DNA from: CAIKLP01 sp965279595
Lineage (GTDB): Bacteria; Bacteroidota; Bacteroidia; Sphingobacteriales; Sphingobacteriaceae
NCBI GenBank assembly: GCA_965279595.1
Contig: OZ257246.1
Coordinates: 2,232,001-2,296,000 of the forward strand
Direction: 5' to 3'
Length of the DNA stretch: 64,000 bases
The position numbers and the translations under genes were made by a program. Under the pieces are notes generated by a model. It did not search any database. It saw only the letters and a list, made by a program, of their open reading frames with translations, and had not been told where the DNA came from. Positions 54,539 to 63,498 of the stretch are shown piece by piece (the stretch's first letter is position 1; every line of letters begins with the position of its first letter).

Positions 54539-55417
54539 TTGAGATACGCCGCTATAGATATAGGTTCAAATGCCGTTCGTTTGTTAATAGCTAACATTAT
54601 GGAAGGAGATGACGGGTTTACATATAAAAAAGACACCTTAATTCGTGTGCCCTTAAGATTAGGCGATGATGCATTTCAATTGAATAAATTATCTGAAAGA
54701 AAAATCAAAGAATTGTCGCAAACGATGCTTGCATTTAGAAATCTAATGGATGTTTTCAAAGTGGAAGATTACCTTGCTTATGCAACTTCTGCAATGCGCG
54801 AAGCCTCAAACGGCCCAGAAATTATAAAAAGAATTAAAAAAGAATCCAATATTAAAATTGATATTATTTCAGGGAATAATGAAGCGAAGATGATTTACTC
54901 CTCTCATTTCGCAGAAACTTTGGACCCCAAAAAAAATTATCTTTATATTGATGTGGGTGGAGGTAGTACTGAACTATCTATATTTAGTGATAACAAGGTT
55001 TTTGCAAGTCACTCATTTAACATAGGTACCATTCGAATGCTTGATAATAAAGACACTGAAGCAGAATGGTTAAAAATGAGAAATTGGATTAAAGACAAAG
55101 GAAAAACGGTAAAATATTTATTAGGAATTGGAACAGGTGGTAATATCAATAAATTGCATAGACTATCAGGTGAAAAAGATGAAACCCCTTTAACCATTGC
55201 GAAATTAAAAAGTTTATATACTTATTTAAATTCCTATTCACTTAAGGAAAGAATACAAATATTAGATTTAAATCAAGATCGTGCTGATGTAATTATACCA
55301 GCATCAGAAATATATTTATCAATTATGAAATGGGCAAATATGAAGCAAATTCATGTACCGAAAGTAGGTCTAGTTGATGGTATTATTGTTCATTTGATTG
55401 AGAAAAATTTGATGTAA
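54539..55417 (+). CDS. Ppx/GppA-type phosphatase (exopolyphosphatase-like)
   Basis: The 292 residues form the actin-like ASKHA core only: phosphate-1 motif AIDIGSNAVRLLIA, the catalytic-Glu region YATSAMREASNG, phosphate-2 DVGGGSTEL, and GIGTGGNINKL. The C-terminal HD domain of long E. coli Ppx/GppA is absent, as usual in Bacteroidota short forms. Substrate may be polyphosphate or pppGpp; ppk1 next door favours polyphosphate. The start must be TTG: the fold begins at once (RYAAIDIGSN), and no ATG exists between it and the in-frame stop at 54518. Confidence 0.85.
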   Translation: MRYAAIDIGSNAVRLLIANIMEGDDGFTYKKDTLIRVPLRLGDDAFQLNKLSERKIKELSQTMLAFRNLMDVFKVEDYLAYATSAMREASNGPEIIKRIKKESNIKIDIISGNNEAKMIYSSHFAETLDPKKNYLYIDVGGGSTELSIFSDNKVFASHSFNIGTIRMLDNKDTEAEWLKMRNWIKDKGKTVKYLLGIGTGGNINKLHRLSGEKDETPLTIAKLKSLYTYLNSYSLKERIQILDLNQDRADVIIPASEIYLSIMKWANMKQIHVPKVGLVDGIIVHLIEKNLM

Positions 55418-55423
55418 AAAATC

Positions 55424-55894
55424 TTAAAGCTTATCTACTGCTTCTTGGAAATCAAATTGTATATCCTCATGTAATCCTTCCATTAATTTATGGATTCTTT
55501 TCACTTGGTTTAAATAAATATTTTGAAGTACTGGTTGGCTTGTAATCCTTGCTGGACCAGCTTTTAAAGTGTTGCAAAAGTAAATTAACAATTCAATTTC
55601 AGTTTCTTTAATACCCGAAAATTTTGCATTCTTCTTTATTAATCTTAAGATTTTTCTTATTGTTTTTTTTGCAAAAAATGAATTGCTATAATTTACTTCC
55701 TTAAAAAGCTCTGAAGCTTCAAATTTACAATCTATAATAAATTGTTGCTCGTTGGATGAATTGAAAACTAAATAAGTTAAAAGTTCCTTATTTTCTTTTT
55801 TATACTTAGCTAATTGGATGCATAATTCCAAAAGCTCATTTTCATTCAGTTGTTTGAGTTCTTTTTTTAATTCACTTAATGCAACAGCTTTCAT
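55424..55894 (-). CDS. Conserved protein of unknown function
   Basis: A 156-residue, mostly helical, charged protein without signal peptide or membrane segment (LSELKKELKQLNENELLELC, FFAKKTIRKILRLIKKNAKF, DIQFDFQEAVDKL). I do not recognise a named family. It starts 4 nt after the stop of the pseudouridine synthase gene, so the two are surely co-transcribed, hinting at an RNA or translation role. It converges with the ppx-type gene. Confidence 0.7.
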   Translation of the reverse strand: MKAVALSELKKELKQLNENELLELCIQLAKYKKENKELLTYLVFNSSNEQQFIIDCKFEASELFKEVNYSNSFFAKKTIRKILRLIKKNAKFSGIKETEIELLIYFCNTLKAGPARITSQPVLQNIYLNQVKRIHKLMEGLHEDIQFDFQEAVDKL

Positions 55895-55898
55895 GAAC

Positions 55899-56708
55899 TT
55901 ATGATTTTTTTTGCTTGATTCTTGGCGAAGTTCTTGCTGGTTTGTTTAACACTTGTTGCTCTGAATTGCTTGAATCTATTAGGTTTTCATTTAATAAACT
56001 TAATTCATTTGGACTCAAATATCTCCATTGACCAACTTTTAATTGATCCAGTTGAATGTTCATAATTCTAACTCTTTTCAGAGACATGACTTCAAATCCT
56101 AAGGCTTCACACATTCTTCTAATTTGTCTATTTAATCCTTGAGTTAAAATGATTCTGAATTTTTTAGTTCCTTCTTGACGAACAAAACAAGGTAGGGTAA
56201 AGGTGCTGGGACCTAATTCAACTCCGGCTGCCATTTTTCTTAGAAATTCAGGACTAATTGGTTTTGATAATGTAACAATGTATTCCTTCTCATGGTCATT
56301 CTCTGCACGTAAAATTTTATTTACGATATCACCATCATTTGTCAACAAAATCAAGCCTTCTGAGTCCTTATCTAGTCTTCCAATTGGGAAAATTCTTTTC
56401 GGGTGATTCATGAAGTAGATGATATTTGTTTTGTCTTTAGGATCAGTTGTTGAAGTGACACCTATTGGTTTATTAAATGCAATATATAAGCTTTGTGATG
56501 CTTTCTTAAGTTTAATTTTTTCTCCATCAACTGCAACAGTTTGTCCTGGTCGAACCCTTGTGGTTAGAAGTGCTAAATCATCATCTATACTTACTCTACC
56601 TTGTTCAATTAATTTATCAGCTTCTCGTCTTGAACAAAATCCAGATGATGAGATGTATTTATTAATTTGAATTCCTTCTTCAGTTCGGGATGTTTTTTTA
56701 TAGGCCAT
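55899..56708 (-). CDS. 23S rRNA pseudouridine synthase, RluF-type
   Basis: An RsuA/RluF-family enzyme that makes pseudouridine in 23S rRNA. 269 residues: N-terminal S4 RNA-binding domain (about 12-70, INKYISSSGFCSRREADKLI), catalytic Asp113 in IGRLDKDSEGLILLTNDG, and the family ending NRQIRRMCEALGFEVMSLKR. The PIGVTSTTDP motif matches RluF rather than RsuA. The last ~35 residues are a low-complexity basic tail. The box at 56713-56720 places the transcript start at or next to the ATG. Confidence 0.88.
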   Translation of the reverse strand: MAYKKTSRTEEGIQINKYISSSGFCSRREADKLIEQGRVSIDDDLALLTTRVRPGQTVAVDGEKIKLKKASQSLYIAFNKPIGVTSTTDPKDKTNIIYFMNHPKRIFPIGRLDKDSEGLILLTNDGDIVNKILRAENDHEKEYIVTLSKPISPEFLRKMAAGVELGPSTFTLPCFVRQEGTKKFRIILTQGLNRQIRRMCEALGFEVMSLKRVRIMNIQLDQLKVGQWRYLSPNELSLLNENLIDSSNSEQQVLNKPARTSPRIKQKKS

Positions 56709-56712
56709 TGAT

Positions 56713-56720
56713 CAAAGATA
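56713..56720 (-). promoter_or_regulatory. -7 box for the pseudouridine synthase operon (TATCTTTG)
   Basis: An exact TAnnTTTG match only 4 nt before the ATG, predicting a leaderless mRNA. The rest of 56721-57000 is AT-rich, with no gene recognised. Confidence 0.5.
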
Positions 56721-57106
56721 GGGAATTAAAATGTTTGATTGACCATTGATAAATCTGTTATTAATTTGAATTTTTATTATGATTATTATTATAATAATTC
56801 AATAAAAATATTGACTATCCATAGAGATTTTAAGTTGTAAATTTTACAATATTTAGCTTTCCATTTGAATTAATCTTTTACAAATAGGAGAAAACTCCTC
56901 CCAAATCGGGAATAAAGACAAAAATGGGAATTGAATTTTGTAATTATAAGTAATTGATAATCAGTAATATAATTTAGATAATATAGGGAGTAATTCCCTT
57001 GGAACAAATTTTGCCTATTGCGCGCGTGCAACGTACAATAGATTTTAGTAAAGTAAACAAATTTAGCCTCACTTCTCAAGTGAGTCGCTTCTTTCTGTCT
57101 TGCTTT

Positions 57107-58060
57107 TTGAAAATCAAAAAGTTTGCAACAATTGCAAGTTTAATTGTACTCTTTAATTTCATTGCGATAGAGGTGAAAGCGCAATATGAGCCAATGTTCA
57201 CTCAATATGCATTCAATGAAATGTTTATCAATCCTGCATATTCAGGTTCACATGATGCATTATCCATGTCAACATTATATCGTAATCAATGGGTAAATAT
57301 TCAAGGAGCACCAACTACCAAAACATTTACAGCCCATGCACCATTTGCTAATTATAAAGTTGGTTTGGGTTTGACAGTTTATAAGGACGAAATTGGTGTA
57401 ACTAACCAAAGTGGATTCTATGCTAATTATGCATACAGAATTCGATTAGCAGACAATAGCACTTTGGCCTTAGGAGTTTTAGCTGGTGCGTCTGGAGTTC
57501 AAGAAAGATTGATGGAAGTAAAAACTACCCAAGGATCAGATAAACAATTTGCAACTAATACCAGCTTATTATTGGCACCGAATTTTGGAACTGGATTATA
57601 TTACTCAACGAAGAAATTTTATTTCAGTGCTTCTGTTCCAAGATTGATGATTAATAAATTGGTGTTGAATCAAGATGGAATTGCAGAAAGAATTACCAGT
57701 AATTTTGCATTCGCTGATTTACACTATTTCATTGCAACAGGTTATGTTCATACTATCAATCCTTTATTATTAGTAAAACCTACTCTAATGGTTAAAACAG
57801 TATTAAATGCACCTGTAGAATATGATGTTAACTTGGCTTTCTTTTTTAACAATACCATTTGGTTAGGTGCGGGTTTTCGTTCAGGTGATGCAGTAAATGC
57901 TATGGCTGCTGTTCATTTGAACCCACAATTTAGAGTTGGATATTCATATGATTATAATTTCACAACACTAAGAAAATACAATGCCGGTTCACATGAAGTT
58001 GTATTGAGTTATACCTTAAATTATTATAAAAAGAGAGTAACTTCACCCCGATATTTTTAA
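57107..58060 (+). CDS. PorP/SprF-family T9SS outer-membrane protein
   Basis: A PorP/SprF-type beta-barrel linked to T9SS and gliding: signal peptide KKFATIASLIVLFNFIAIEV ending KAQ, then YEPMFTQYAFNEMFINPAYSG and RNQWVNIQGAPTTKTFTAHA, the family opening. Barrel strands end GSHEVVLSYTLNYYKKR. No ATG precedes the signal peptide; the open frame reaches back to 56999, so initiation is at TTG 57107 (LKIKKF) or an earlier TTG/GTG. I chose 57107 because it gives a normal signal peptide. The OmpA-TPR gene follows after 5 nt, a common PorP/PorE-like pairing. Confidence 0.85.
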   Translation: MKIKKFATIASLIVLFNFIAIEVKAQYEPMFTQYAFNEMFINPAYSGSHDALSMSTLYRNQWVNIQGAPTTKTFTAHAPFANYKVGLGLTVYKDEIGVTNQSGFYANYAYRIRLADNSTLALGVLAGASGVQERLMEVKTTQGSDKQFATNTSLLLAPNFGTGLYYSTKKFYFSASVPRLMINKLVLNQDGIAERITSNFAFADLHYFIATGYVHTINPLLLVKPTLMVKTVLNAPVEYDVNLAFFFNNTIWLGAGFRSGDAVNAMAAVHLNPQFRVGYSYDYNFTTLRKYNAGSHEVVLSYTLNYYKKRVTSPRYF

Positions 58061-58065
58061 GTTAG

Positions 58066-60228
58066 ATGAAGCGAATTTTATTACTGTTACTTTTCTTTTT
58101 TTTATGTCTAAATAGCTTTTCACAGAAATACATTTTTCGTAGAGCAGAAAAAACTTATAATATTTTAGCTTATTCAGATGCAATACCCTTGTATGAATAT
58201 GTTTTAAAAAAAGACAGCACGAAAATAATTGCTATGCGCCATTTAGCTGATTGCTATCGTTTGGTTAATAATAGTAAAATGGCAGAGTTTTGGTATTTTA
58301 AATTAATCAAAAGAGATACACTCTGGGTAAACAAATTGTATTTAGCAGAAGCTTATTTGAAAAATGAAAAATTTTCAAATGCACGAAGCATATTATATGA
58401 TCCTACTTTAGTTGCAAGAGGGGATGAGCGGGTGATAGAATATCAGAAGTCATTAGAAAATATGGAAGCTTTGTTTTTTGTTGACACAGCCAATATAAAA
58501 ATCAATAAATTAAAATTCAATAATTACGAATCAGATTATTGTCCAGTTATTTACCGAAACAACATTATATTCACAACCACGCGTACTACATCCACTTTTG
58601 TAAAAAGAAACCATTCATGGACAGATGAGCGATTTGTTTCTTTGTATGAATCATCAGCTGACGATCAATATTCAACAGTAAAGCCATTTGGATTGAAAAT
58701 TAAATCCAAATTAAATACAGGACCAGTAACCTTTAGTAGGGATTATCAAAAGATGTTTTATACCATCAATAATCCAAAGAAAAAATCAACCTATGGTTTT
58801 AAAAATTTGCGAATATTAAGTTCCAAGTTTATCAAAGGGAAATGGCGTAAAAATTCTGAATTTCCATACAACAGTAATGATTATGCTAATGCTCATCCAA
58901 GCTTAAGTCTTGATGGCGAGTCGCTATATTTTAGTTCTAACAAACCTGGTGGGTTTGGTGGTATGGATATTTATGTTTGTAAATTAGATACCAATTTAAA
59001 TTGGGGCACACCAATTAATTTAGGTCCAAAAATTAATTCGATTGGAGATGAGTTGTTCCCATATGTTTTTGGAAATGATAAGTTATATTTTTCTTCAACT
59101 GGCCATGGTGGTTTAGGAGGATTAGATATTTATGTTTACACATTAAATGATTCAATTGCATCAATTGAAAATTTGGGAGCTCCCTTTAATTCTTCTGAAG
59201 ATGATTTTGGTTTTTGTATGCAAAAAAATCAAGAACGTGGATTTTTTAGTTCTGATAGAGGGAATGAAGGAGTAAATGATGATATCTATTCTTTTATGAG
59301 AACTAAACCTAAGTTTAAACCATTTATCATATTCGTTATAGATTCAAATACTAATGCATTAATTCCAAACTCAAGTATATCATTAGCTACACCATCGTTA
59401 TTAGTTCCAATTGCACGTGAATCTGAAAATGGAAGATTCCCTTTAGAGTTACCTGGAGAAATGAACTATGATTTAACTGCAAAAGGATTAAGATATAAAA
59501 CTAAAATGGTGGATTATACCACAGCAGGAGAAGAAAGTTCCTTTACTGTTAAATTGGTAAAAAAAGGATGTTCAGTACAAGGAATTATTACAGCCAAAGG
59601 TACCAATGTTAAATTAGACAGTGTTCAAATTACATTAACTAATTTAAGTACCAAAGAAAAAGTATTTACTTGGTTAACTGATACCGGTGCATTTTATTTA
59701 TTTGACAAATTACAAGCCAATACAAGCTATTCTTTCAAACTTATTAAATCAGGTTATTTTGCGAAAGATTTTCTTTTTGAAACTAAAGGAGATACTTGTT
59801 TTACAGATAAAATAACTGATTACGACTATTTGCTTAATATGCAATTGGAACAAATCATCATTGGTAAAGCCATTAAAATAGATAATATTTATTTTGATTT
59901 AGGTAAGTGGGCAATCAGACCTGATGCAGCTATTGAATTAAATAAAATTGTAAAACTGATGAATGAAAATCCATCCATCGTAATAGAATTAGGTTCGCAT
60001 ACAGATGCAAGAGGTTCTGATGAATCAAATCGCATACTTTCAGATAAAAGAGCTAAATCTTCAGCAGCTTATATTATAAGTCAAGGGATATTAGAGAACA
60101 GAATTAAAGGTAAAGGCTACGGAGAATCTTTATTGGTGAACAAATGTGCAGACGGCATTAAATGTAGTGAGCCAGAACATCAACAGAATCGAAGAACGGA
60201 ATTTAAGGTGACGGGTTTCTTGGAATAA
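58066..60228 (+). CDS. OmpA-family TPR/PD40 protein (PorE-like)
   Basis: 720 residues: signal peptide (to NSFSQ), TPR helices (about 20-150, YNILAYSDAIPLYEYVLKKD), and a WD40/PD40-like beta-propeller (about 165-420, HPSLSLDGESLYFSSNKPGG). A carboxypeptidase-regulatory-like domain (about 425-590) precedes the C-terminal OmpA peptidoglycan-binding domain (IYFDLGKWAIRPDAAIELNK, GSHTDARGSDESNRILSDKR). The order matches PorE/PorW-like T9SS proteins that link the outer-membrane ring to peptidoglycan. It is encoded with a PorP/SprF protein; such pairs often handle one set of type B cargo. Confidence 0.88.
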   Translation: MKRILLLLLFFFLCLNSFSQKYIFRRAEKTYNILAYSDAIPLYEYVLKKDSTKIIAMRHLADCYRLVNNSKMAEFWYFKLIKRDTLWVNKLYLAEAYLKNEKFSNARSILYDPTLVARGDERVIEYQKSLENMEALFFVDTANIKINKLKFNNYESDYCPVIYRNNIIFTTTRTTSTFVKRNHSWTDERFVSLYESSADDQYSTVKPFGLKIKSKLNTGPVTFSRDYQKMFYTINNPKKKSTYGFKNLRILSSKFIKGKWRKNSEFPYNSNDYANAHPSLSLDGESLYFSSNKPGGFGGMDIYVCKLDTNLNWGTPINLGPKINSIGDELFPYVFGNDKLYFSSTGHGGLGGLDIYVYTLNDSIASIENLGAPFNSSEDDFGFCMQKNQERGFFSSDRGNEGVNDDIYSFMRTKPKFKPFIIFVIDSNTNALIPNSSISLATPSLLVPIARESENGRFPLELPGEMNYDLTAKGLRYKTKMVDYTTAGEESSFTVKLVKKGCSVQGIITAKGTNVKLDSVQITLTNLSTKEKVFTWLTDTGAFYLFDKLQANTSYSFKLIKSGYFAKDFLFETKGDTCFTDKITDYDYLLNMQLEQIIIGKAIKIDNIYFDLGKWAIRPDAAIELNKIVKLMNENPSIVIELGSHTDARGSDESNRILSDKRAKSSAAYIISQGILENRIKGKGYGESLLVNKCADGIKCSEPEHQQNRRTEFKVTGFLE

Positions 60229-60282
60229 AGTACCTCAATAATTCAGACATCGGAATTTTAAAATTTCAATTGAAATTAGTAG

Positions 60283-60656
60283 TGATGAATTTTGAGTGTT
60301 GAATTTTGAATGTTAATTAAAATAATTTTGAATTTTAAATTAGCAACCATCAGCAAATCATATTGATTAGTGGAAATTAATTCAGTATTCATTATTTTCT
60401 CAAAGTTGGAATTTGGATTTAATGCACAGCATATAGAAATAAAAACTTGGCGTAATATATGGGATATGAAGAAAATTTGTACAAAATTGCCCAATTCAAA
60501 ATTCAAAATCGCAACATTTACATTCAAAATTCAAAACTCAAAATTCATCACTTTTTTCATAAGTTAGATTTTGAATAGGTTTTCCTCCAATATAATTATG
60601 TAATTCCTTCTAGCACGAACACATTTAAAATTCAAAATTTAAAATTCAATTTTTCA
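60283..60656. repeat. TGAATTTTGAA intergenic repeats
   Basis: The 438-bp gap after the OmpA gene holds no convincing gene. It carries GAATTTTGAGTGTTGAATTT runs at 60283-60340, the inverted form (CAAAATTCAAAATC) at 60479-60550, and more at 60599-60656. The arms could pair into a long hairpin. The two short open frames here are products of these repeats. Confidence 0.6.
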
Positions 60657-60666
60657 ATTAAGTAAG

Positions 60667-60954
60667 TTATCTTCTACCAATATACCCACTCAACGCTTTT
60701 ACATAATTTTCAAATGCTTCAACACCTTTCTTACTGATTTTACAAGTGGTTAAAGGATAATTGTCGCGAAAAGATTTCTCTATACTTAAATAGCCCGCTT
60801 CTTGCAATTTATTTAATTGTACACTTAAATTACCAGCAGTTGCATTTGTTTTTTCTTTGAGGAAGCTAAATTCCGCTTCCTTCACACTTATTAAAAGTGA
60901 GATGATAGACAGGCGCAACTGCTGGTGTAATAAGGGATCTAACTCTTTAAACAT
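60667..60954 (-). CDS. Winged-helix DNA-binding regulator
   Basis: 95 residues form one winged helix-turn-helix (LHQQLRLSIISLLISVKEAE, FLKEKTNATAGNLSVQLNKL, AGYLSIEKSF wing) of the HTH_34/MarR-like type, with no sensor domain. Small regulators like this are often encoded with the membrane protein they control. It starts 6 nt after the stop of the six-helix membrane protein, so it is co-transcribed and may autoregulate the operon. Confidence 0.85.
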   Translation of the reverse strand: MFKELDPLLHQQLRLSIISLLISVKEAEFSFLKEKTNATAGNLSVQLNKLQEAGYLSIEKSFRDNYPLTTCKISKKGVEAFENYVKALSGYIGRR

Positions 60955-60960
60955 TTTTAA

Positions 60961-61560
60961 TTATTTATTAGAATTATTTCTTTGTTGGGTTAAATATCTA
61001 TTGCGAAGTAGGTAGCCTGGAATAATATATCCAAGTAAAACTGCCACAGAAAGTAATAATAATTGAACATCAAAAGTTACATGAAAAGCAATCAAAGAAA
61101 GTCCCCAATTAATAATACCTCCAATTACCAAAGGTTTAAATTTTAGTATTCCACCTGAAATGAATAACCATAATCCATAAACCATTAATACCATCGGATA
61201 ACAATTGATTTGAAGTGAATTCATATTAAATAATATGATTGCTAAGCAAACTCCAAATGCAATAACCACTTGAGTAGTAAATTGATCTAAATATGATTTT
61301 ACTAAGCGTTGATTGTTTTGTTTTTTTACGTAGAACATAGTAAATACTCCACCTAAAGGCATTAGAATCCAAGCTAGTTGTGCTTGTTCATATCCTAAAG
61401 CAGCAAAGCAATAGTGTCCAAGGCTTGCTGCAAATACCAACCAACCCCAGAATAGAAATAAAAAACTATCATCACTATATTGTTCTTTGGCAGTATGAAT
61501 CATCTGTTGAATGATTTTAAAACTTTCTTCACTGCTCATGTTTTTTTCTGTCGATTCCAT
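60961..61560 (-). CDS. Six-helix membrane protein of unknown function
   Basis: 199 residues with a ~30-residue acidic cytoplasmic start (MESTEKNMSSEESFKIIQQM) and about six hydrophobic helices between residues 32 and 185 (FLFLFWGWLVFAASLGHYCF onward), then a basic tail. I know no named function; similar membrane proteins in Bacteroidota accompany the small winged-helix regulator that follows. It is the middle gene of the operon. Confidence 0.8.
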   Translation of the reverse strand: MESTEKNMSSEESFKIIQQMIHTAKEQYSDDSFLFLFWGWLVFAASLGHYCFAALGYEQAQLAWILMPLGGVFTMFYVKKQNNQRLVKSYLDQFTTQVVIAFGVCLAIILFNMNSLQINCYPMVLMVYGLWLFISGGILKFKPLVIGGIINWGLSLIAFHVTFDVQLLLLSVAVLLGYIIPGYLLRNRYLTQQRNNSNK

Positions 61561-61583
61561 TTTTTTTATTTAACTAAATTCAA

Positions 61584-62222
61584 TTATTTTTTACAATCTT
61601 CAATTGCTTGTATGGTTTGTTTTTTTCCCCAATTGGGCATTTCTGCTGAAGTTAAGTGGAAAGTTTTATATTTTTCAATTGCTGTTTCAAAAAGTGATAA
61701 GGCAATGTCTTTTCCACCTCCATATTCTTCTGGTGTGTACATACTGGACATGCCCATAAGATAATATACTCTTGGATTGTTATTGTCAAGTTTTAAAGCA
61801 GTGCTTAGGATCACAGATGACTCCGGACCTAATGTACGTCCACGATTATAAGGATCAATTCCTATTTTCATACCTAAAGCCCATGATTTCAAAGCTAAAA
61901 CTTCAGCATTATTTGGACTTAATTTTTCAGCTTGCTTAATGAATAATAATGCTTCATCAAAGCATTCATCTTTTGCATTATTTTCGATTTGATTCATGCC
62001 AGTTAAAATGCTTGTGTAGGCTGCATAATAAGATAACAACCAATCGTTCGGTGAAGTCTTTACCATTATTGCAAAATTTGATTTGATTTTACTTAGTTTC
62101 TCCAAATCAACTCCTTTTTCTAATTGATTCAAATTTTTTAATATTAGTTTTTGATCTTTTTTACTACTTGCAAAACTGCTTCCTGCAATTAAAAGTAGGA
62201 TTATAATAATTTTAGTTTTCAT
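61584..62222 (-). CDS. Periplasmic TPR protein of unknown function
   Basis: 212 residues: signal peptide (MKTKIIIILLLIAGSSFASS), then TPR-like helices (DWLLSYYAAYTSILTGMNQI, ALLFIKQAEKLSPNNAEVLA, ALKLDNNNPRVYYLMGMSSM) predicting a protein-interaction scaffold outside the inner membrane. First gene of the three-gene operon with the membrane protein and the regulator. A consensus promoter lies 61 nt upstream. No specific function recognised. Confidence 0.8.
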   Translation of the reverse strand: MKTKIIIILLLIAGSSFASSKKDQKLILKNLNQLEKGVDLEKLSKIKSNFAIMVKTSPNDWLLSYYAAYTSILTGMNQIENNAKDECFDEALLFIKQAEKLSPNNAEVLALKSWALGMKIGIDPYNRGRTLGPESSVILSTALKLDNNNPRVYYLMGMSSMYTPEEYGGGKDIALSLFETAIEKYKTFHLTSAEMPNWGKKQTIQAIEDCKK

Positions 62223-62282
62223 TTTTTTTAGATTTTAAATAAGTTTTATTTTCAAAGGCTGATCAGTTCCATTTTGATTATG

Positions 62283-62290
62283 CAAATATA
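62283..62290 (-). promoter_or_regulatory. -7 box for the TPR operon (TATATTTG), with -33 TTTG
   Basis: An exact TAnnTTTG box with TTTG (plus-strand 62311-62314) exactly 20 nt upstream, the complete Bacteroidota promoter. Confidence 0.65.
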
Positions 62291-62528
62291 AACTAGTTTA
62301 TAATATAGACCAAATTAATTTTACAAAAGGTCGATTAAAGTACCTATAGAGCTATTATTTAAATAGGATTGAAGAATAACTTTCTAAGTTTTGTATTTAA
62401 TTTTTGTGAAATCAACTTAAATCGTGAATATTTTACAAATTAAGACAAGCTCAGCTATATACTTAGATTTCATTCTCAATACTCTATAATTAATTATCAA
62501 TATTATTAAAGAAATTGATCTGGATGAG

Positions 62529-63237
62529 GTGCTTCAAAGGCAAACGCCGACTTATCGCTATACGTCATTTTTAATTTCAATACTCAAATGAATAAATTCA
62601 TTAAAAGGGATTGCCTCCGTTTCACTCAGTTGTTCCCAATGGGGGAGATCCTTCAAAGCAAAATGCCGACACTACGCTTTACGTCATTTTTTGTTTTAGA
62701 ACTTATGTGAATAAATGTTTATGTGATTTTAATTCTAACCAGTTCAACCCAAAACTAACAAGTGATTGCCTCCGCTTCGCTCAAGTGTTCCCAAAGGGGG
62801 AGGTGCTTCAAAGCAAAATGCCGACGCTACGCTTTACGTCATTTTTTATTTCAAAACTTATATGAATAAATTCATATAAAGGGATTGCCTCCGCTTCGCT
62901 CCGGCGTTCCCAAAGGGGGAGGTGCTTCAAAGCAAAATGCCGACGCTACGCTTTACGTCATTTTTTGTTTTAGAACTTATGTGAATAAATTCATAAAAAG
63001 GGATTGCCTCCGCTTCGCTCCGGCGTTCCCAAAGGGGGAGGTGCTTCAAAGTAAAATGCCGACGCTACGCTTTACGTCATTTTTTATTTCAAAACTTATA
63101 TGAATAAATTCATAAAAAGGGATTGCCTCCGCTTCGCTCCGGCGTTCCCAAAGGTGGAGGTGCTTCAAAGCAAAATGCCGACGCTACGCTTTACGTCATT
63201 TTTTATTTCAAAACTTATATGAATAAATTCATATCGT
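62529..63237. repeat. Tandem array of 119-bp units
   Basis: Units begin at 62607, 62762, 62881, 63000 and 63119, each opening GGGATTGCCTCCG or GTGATTGCCTCCG, with a partial degenerate unit from about 62529. The period is 119 bp except for a 36-bp insertion in the first full unit. The last units are nearly identical. Each holds CCGACGCTACGCTTTACGTC, with a GACG/CGTC dyad, and a GGGGGAGGTGCTTCAAAGCA segment. It is GC-richer than its surroundings. 119 is not a multiple of 3, so the open frames across it are not genes. Confidence 0.85.
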
Positions 63238-63247
63238 CTTGAAATAA

Positions 63248-63276
63248 AAAATGCCGTCCCTTACGGGCGGCATTTT
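63248..63276. terminator. Terminator-like hairpin closing the array
   Basis: AAAATGCCGTCCC pairs with GGGCGGCATTTT (one bulge) around TTAC, with A- and T-rich flanks. Its ATGCCG core echoes the repeat unit. Confidence 0.6.
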
Positions 63277-63279
63277 ACT

Positions 63280-63306
63280 TTGGCGGAGAGTGGGGTAAAT
63301 GAACCT
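63280..63306 (-). pseudogene. tRNA-Ser 3'-end-like relic, possible attachment site
   Basis: The plus strand reads TGGCGGAGAGTGGGG. In reverse complement this is the usual CCCCACTCTCCGCCA end of tRNA-Ser, including CCA, followed by a degenerate T-loop (TTCATTTA for TTCGAATC). The rest of a tRNA is not visible. Such 3' ends are common integrase targets. Confidence 0.35.
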
Positions 63307-63485
63307 AACTCTCGAAACCCTTATATTCATTGACTTTTTTTTTCTCAATTTTCAAATGGGTAACCGCTTGGAAACCCAGTGTAAAAGTAGGAGGGATTGA
63401 CTCTTACTAGTATTCAAATGTAAGAAATAATTTTTATTACTTATAGGTGTGGACTATCCATATAATTTCTCTCAAATAATTTATT

Positions 63486-63493
63486 TACATTTG
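63486..63493 (+). promoter_or_regulatory. -7 box for the metal-efflux-associated gene (TACATTTG)
   Basis: An exact TAnnTTTG match, 5 nt before the TTG start; the transcript may be leaderless. Confidence 0.4.
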
Positions 63494-63498
63494 TATAG

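Noticed and set aside
60276..60567. Two short frames (83 and 65 residues) after the OmpA gene
   Set aside because: They consist largely of translated TGAATTTTGAA repeats and lack any domain.
62611..63103. Two plus-strand frames of 84 and 72 residues with a shared C-terminus
   Set aside because: They run across the 119-bp repeat, whose period is not a multiple of three; the similarity is due to the repeat.
62529..63237. CRISPR array or integron attC array
   Set aside because: Units are uniform over 119 bp without unique spacers, and no cas, integrase or cassette genes are near.
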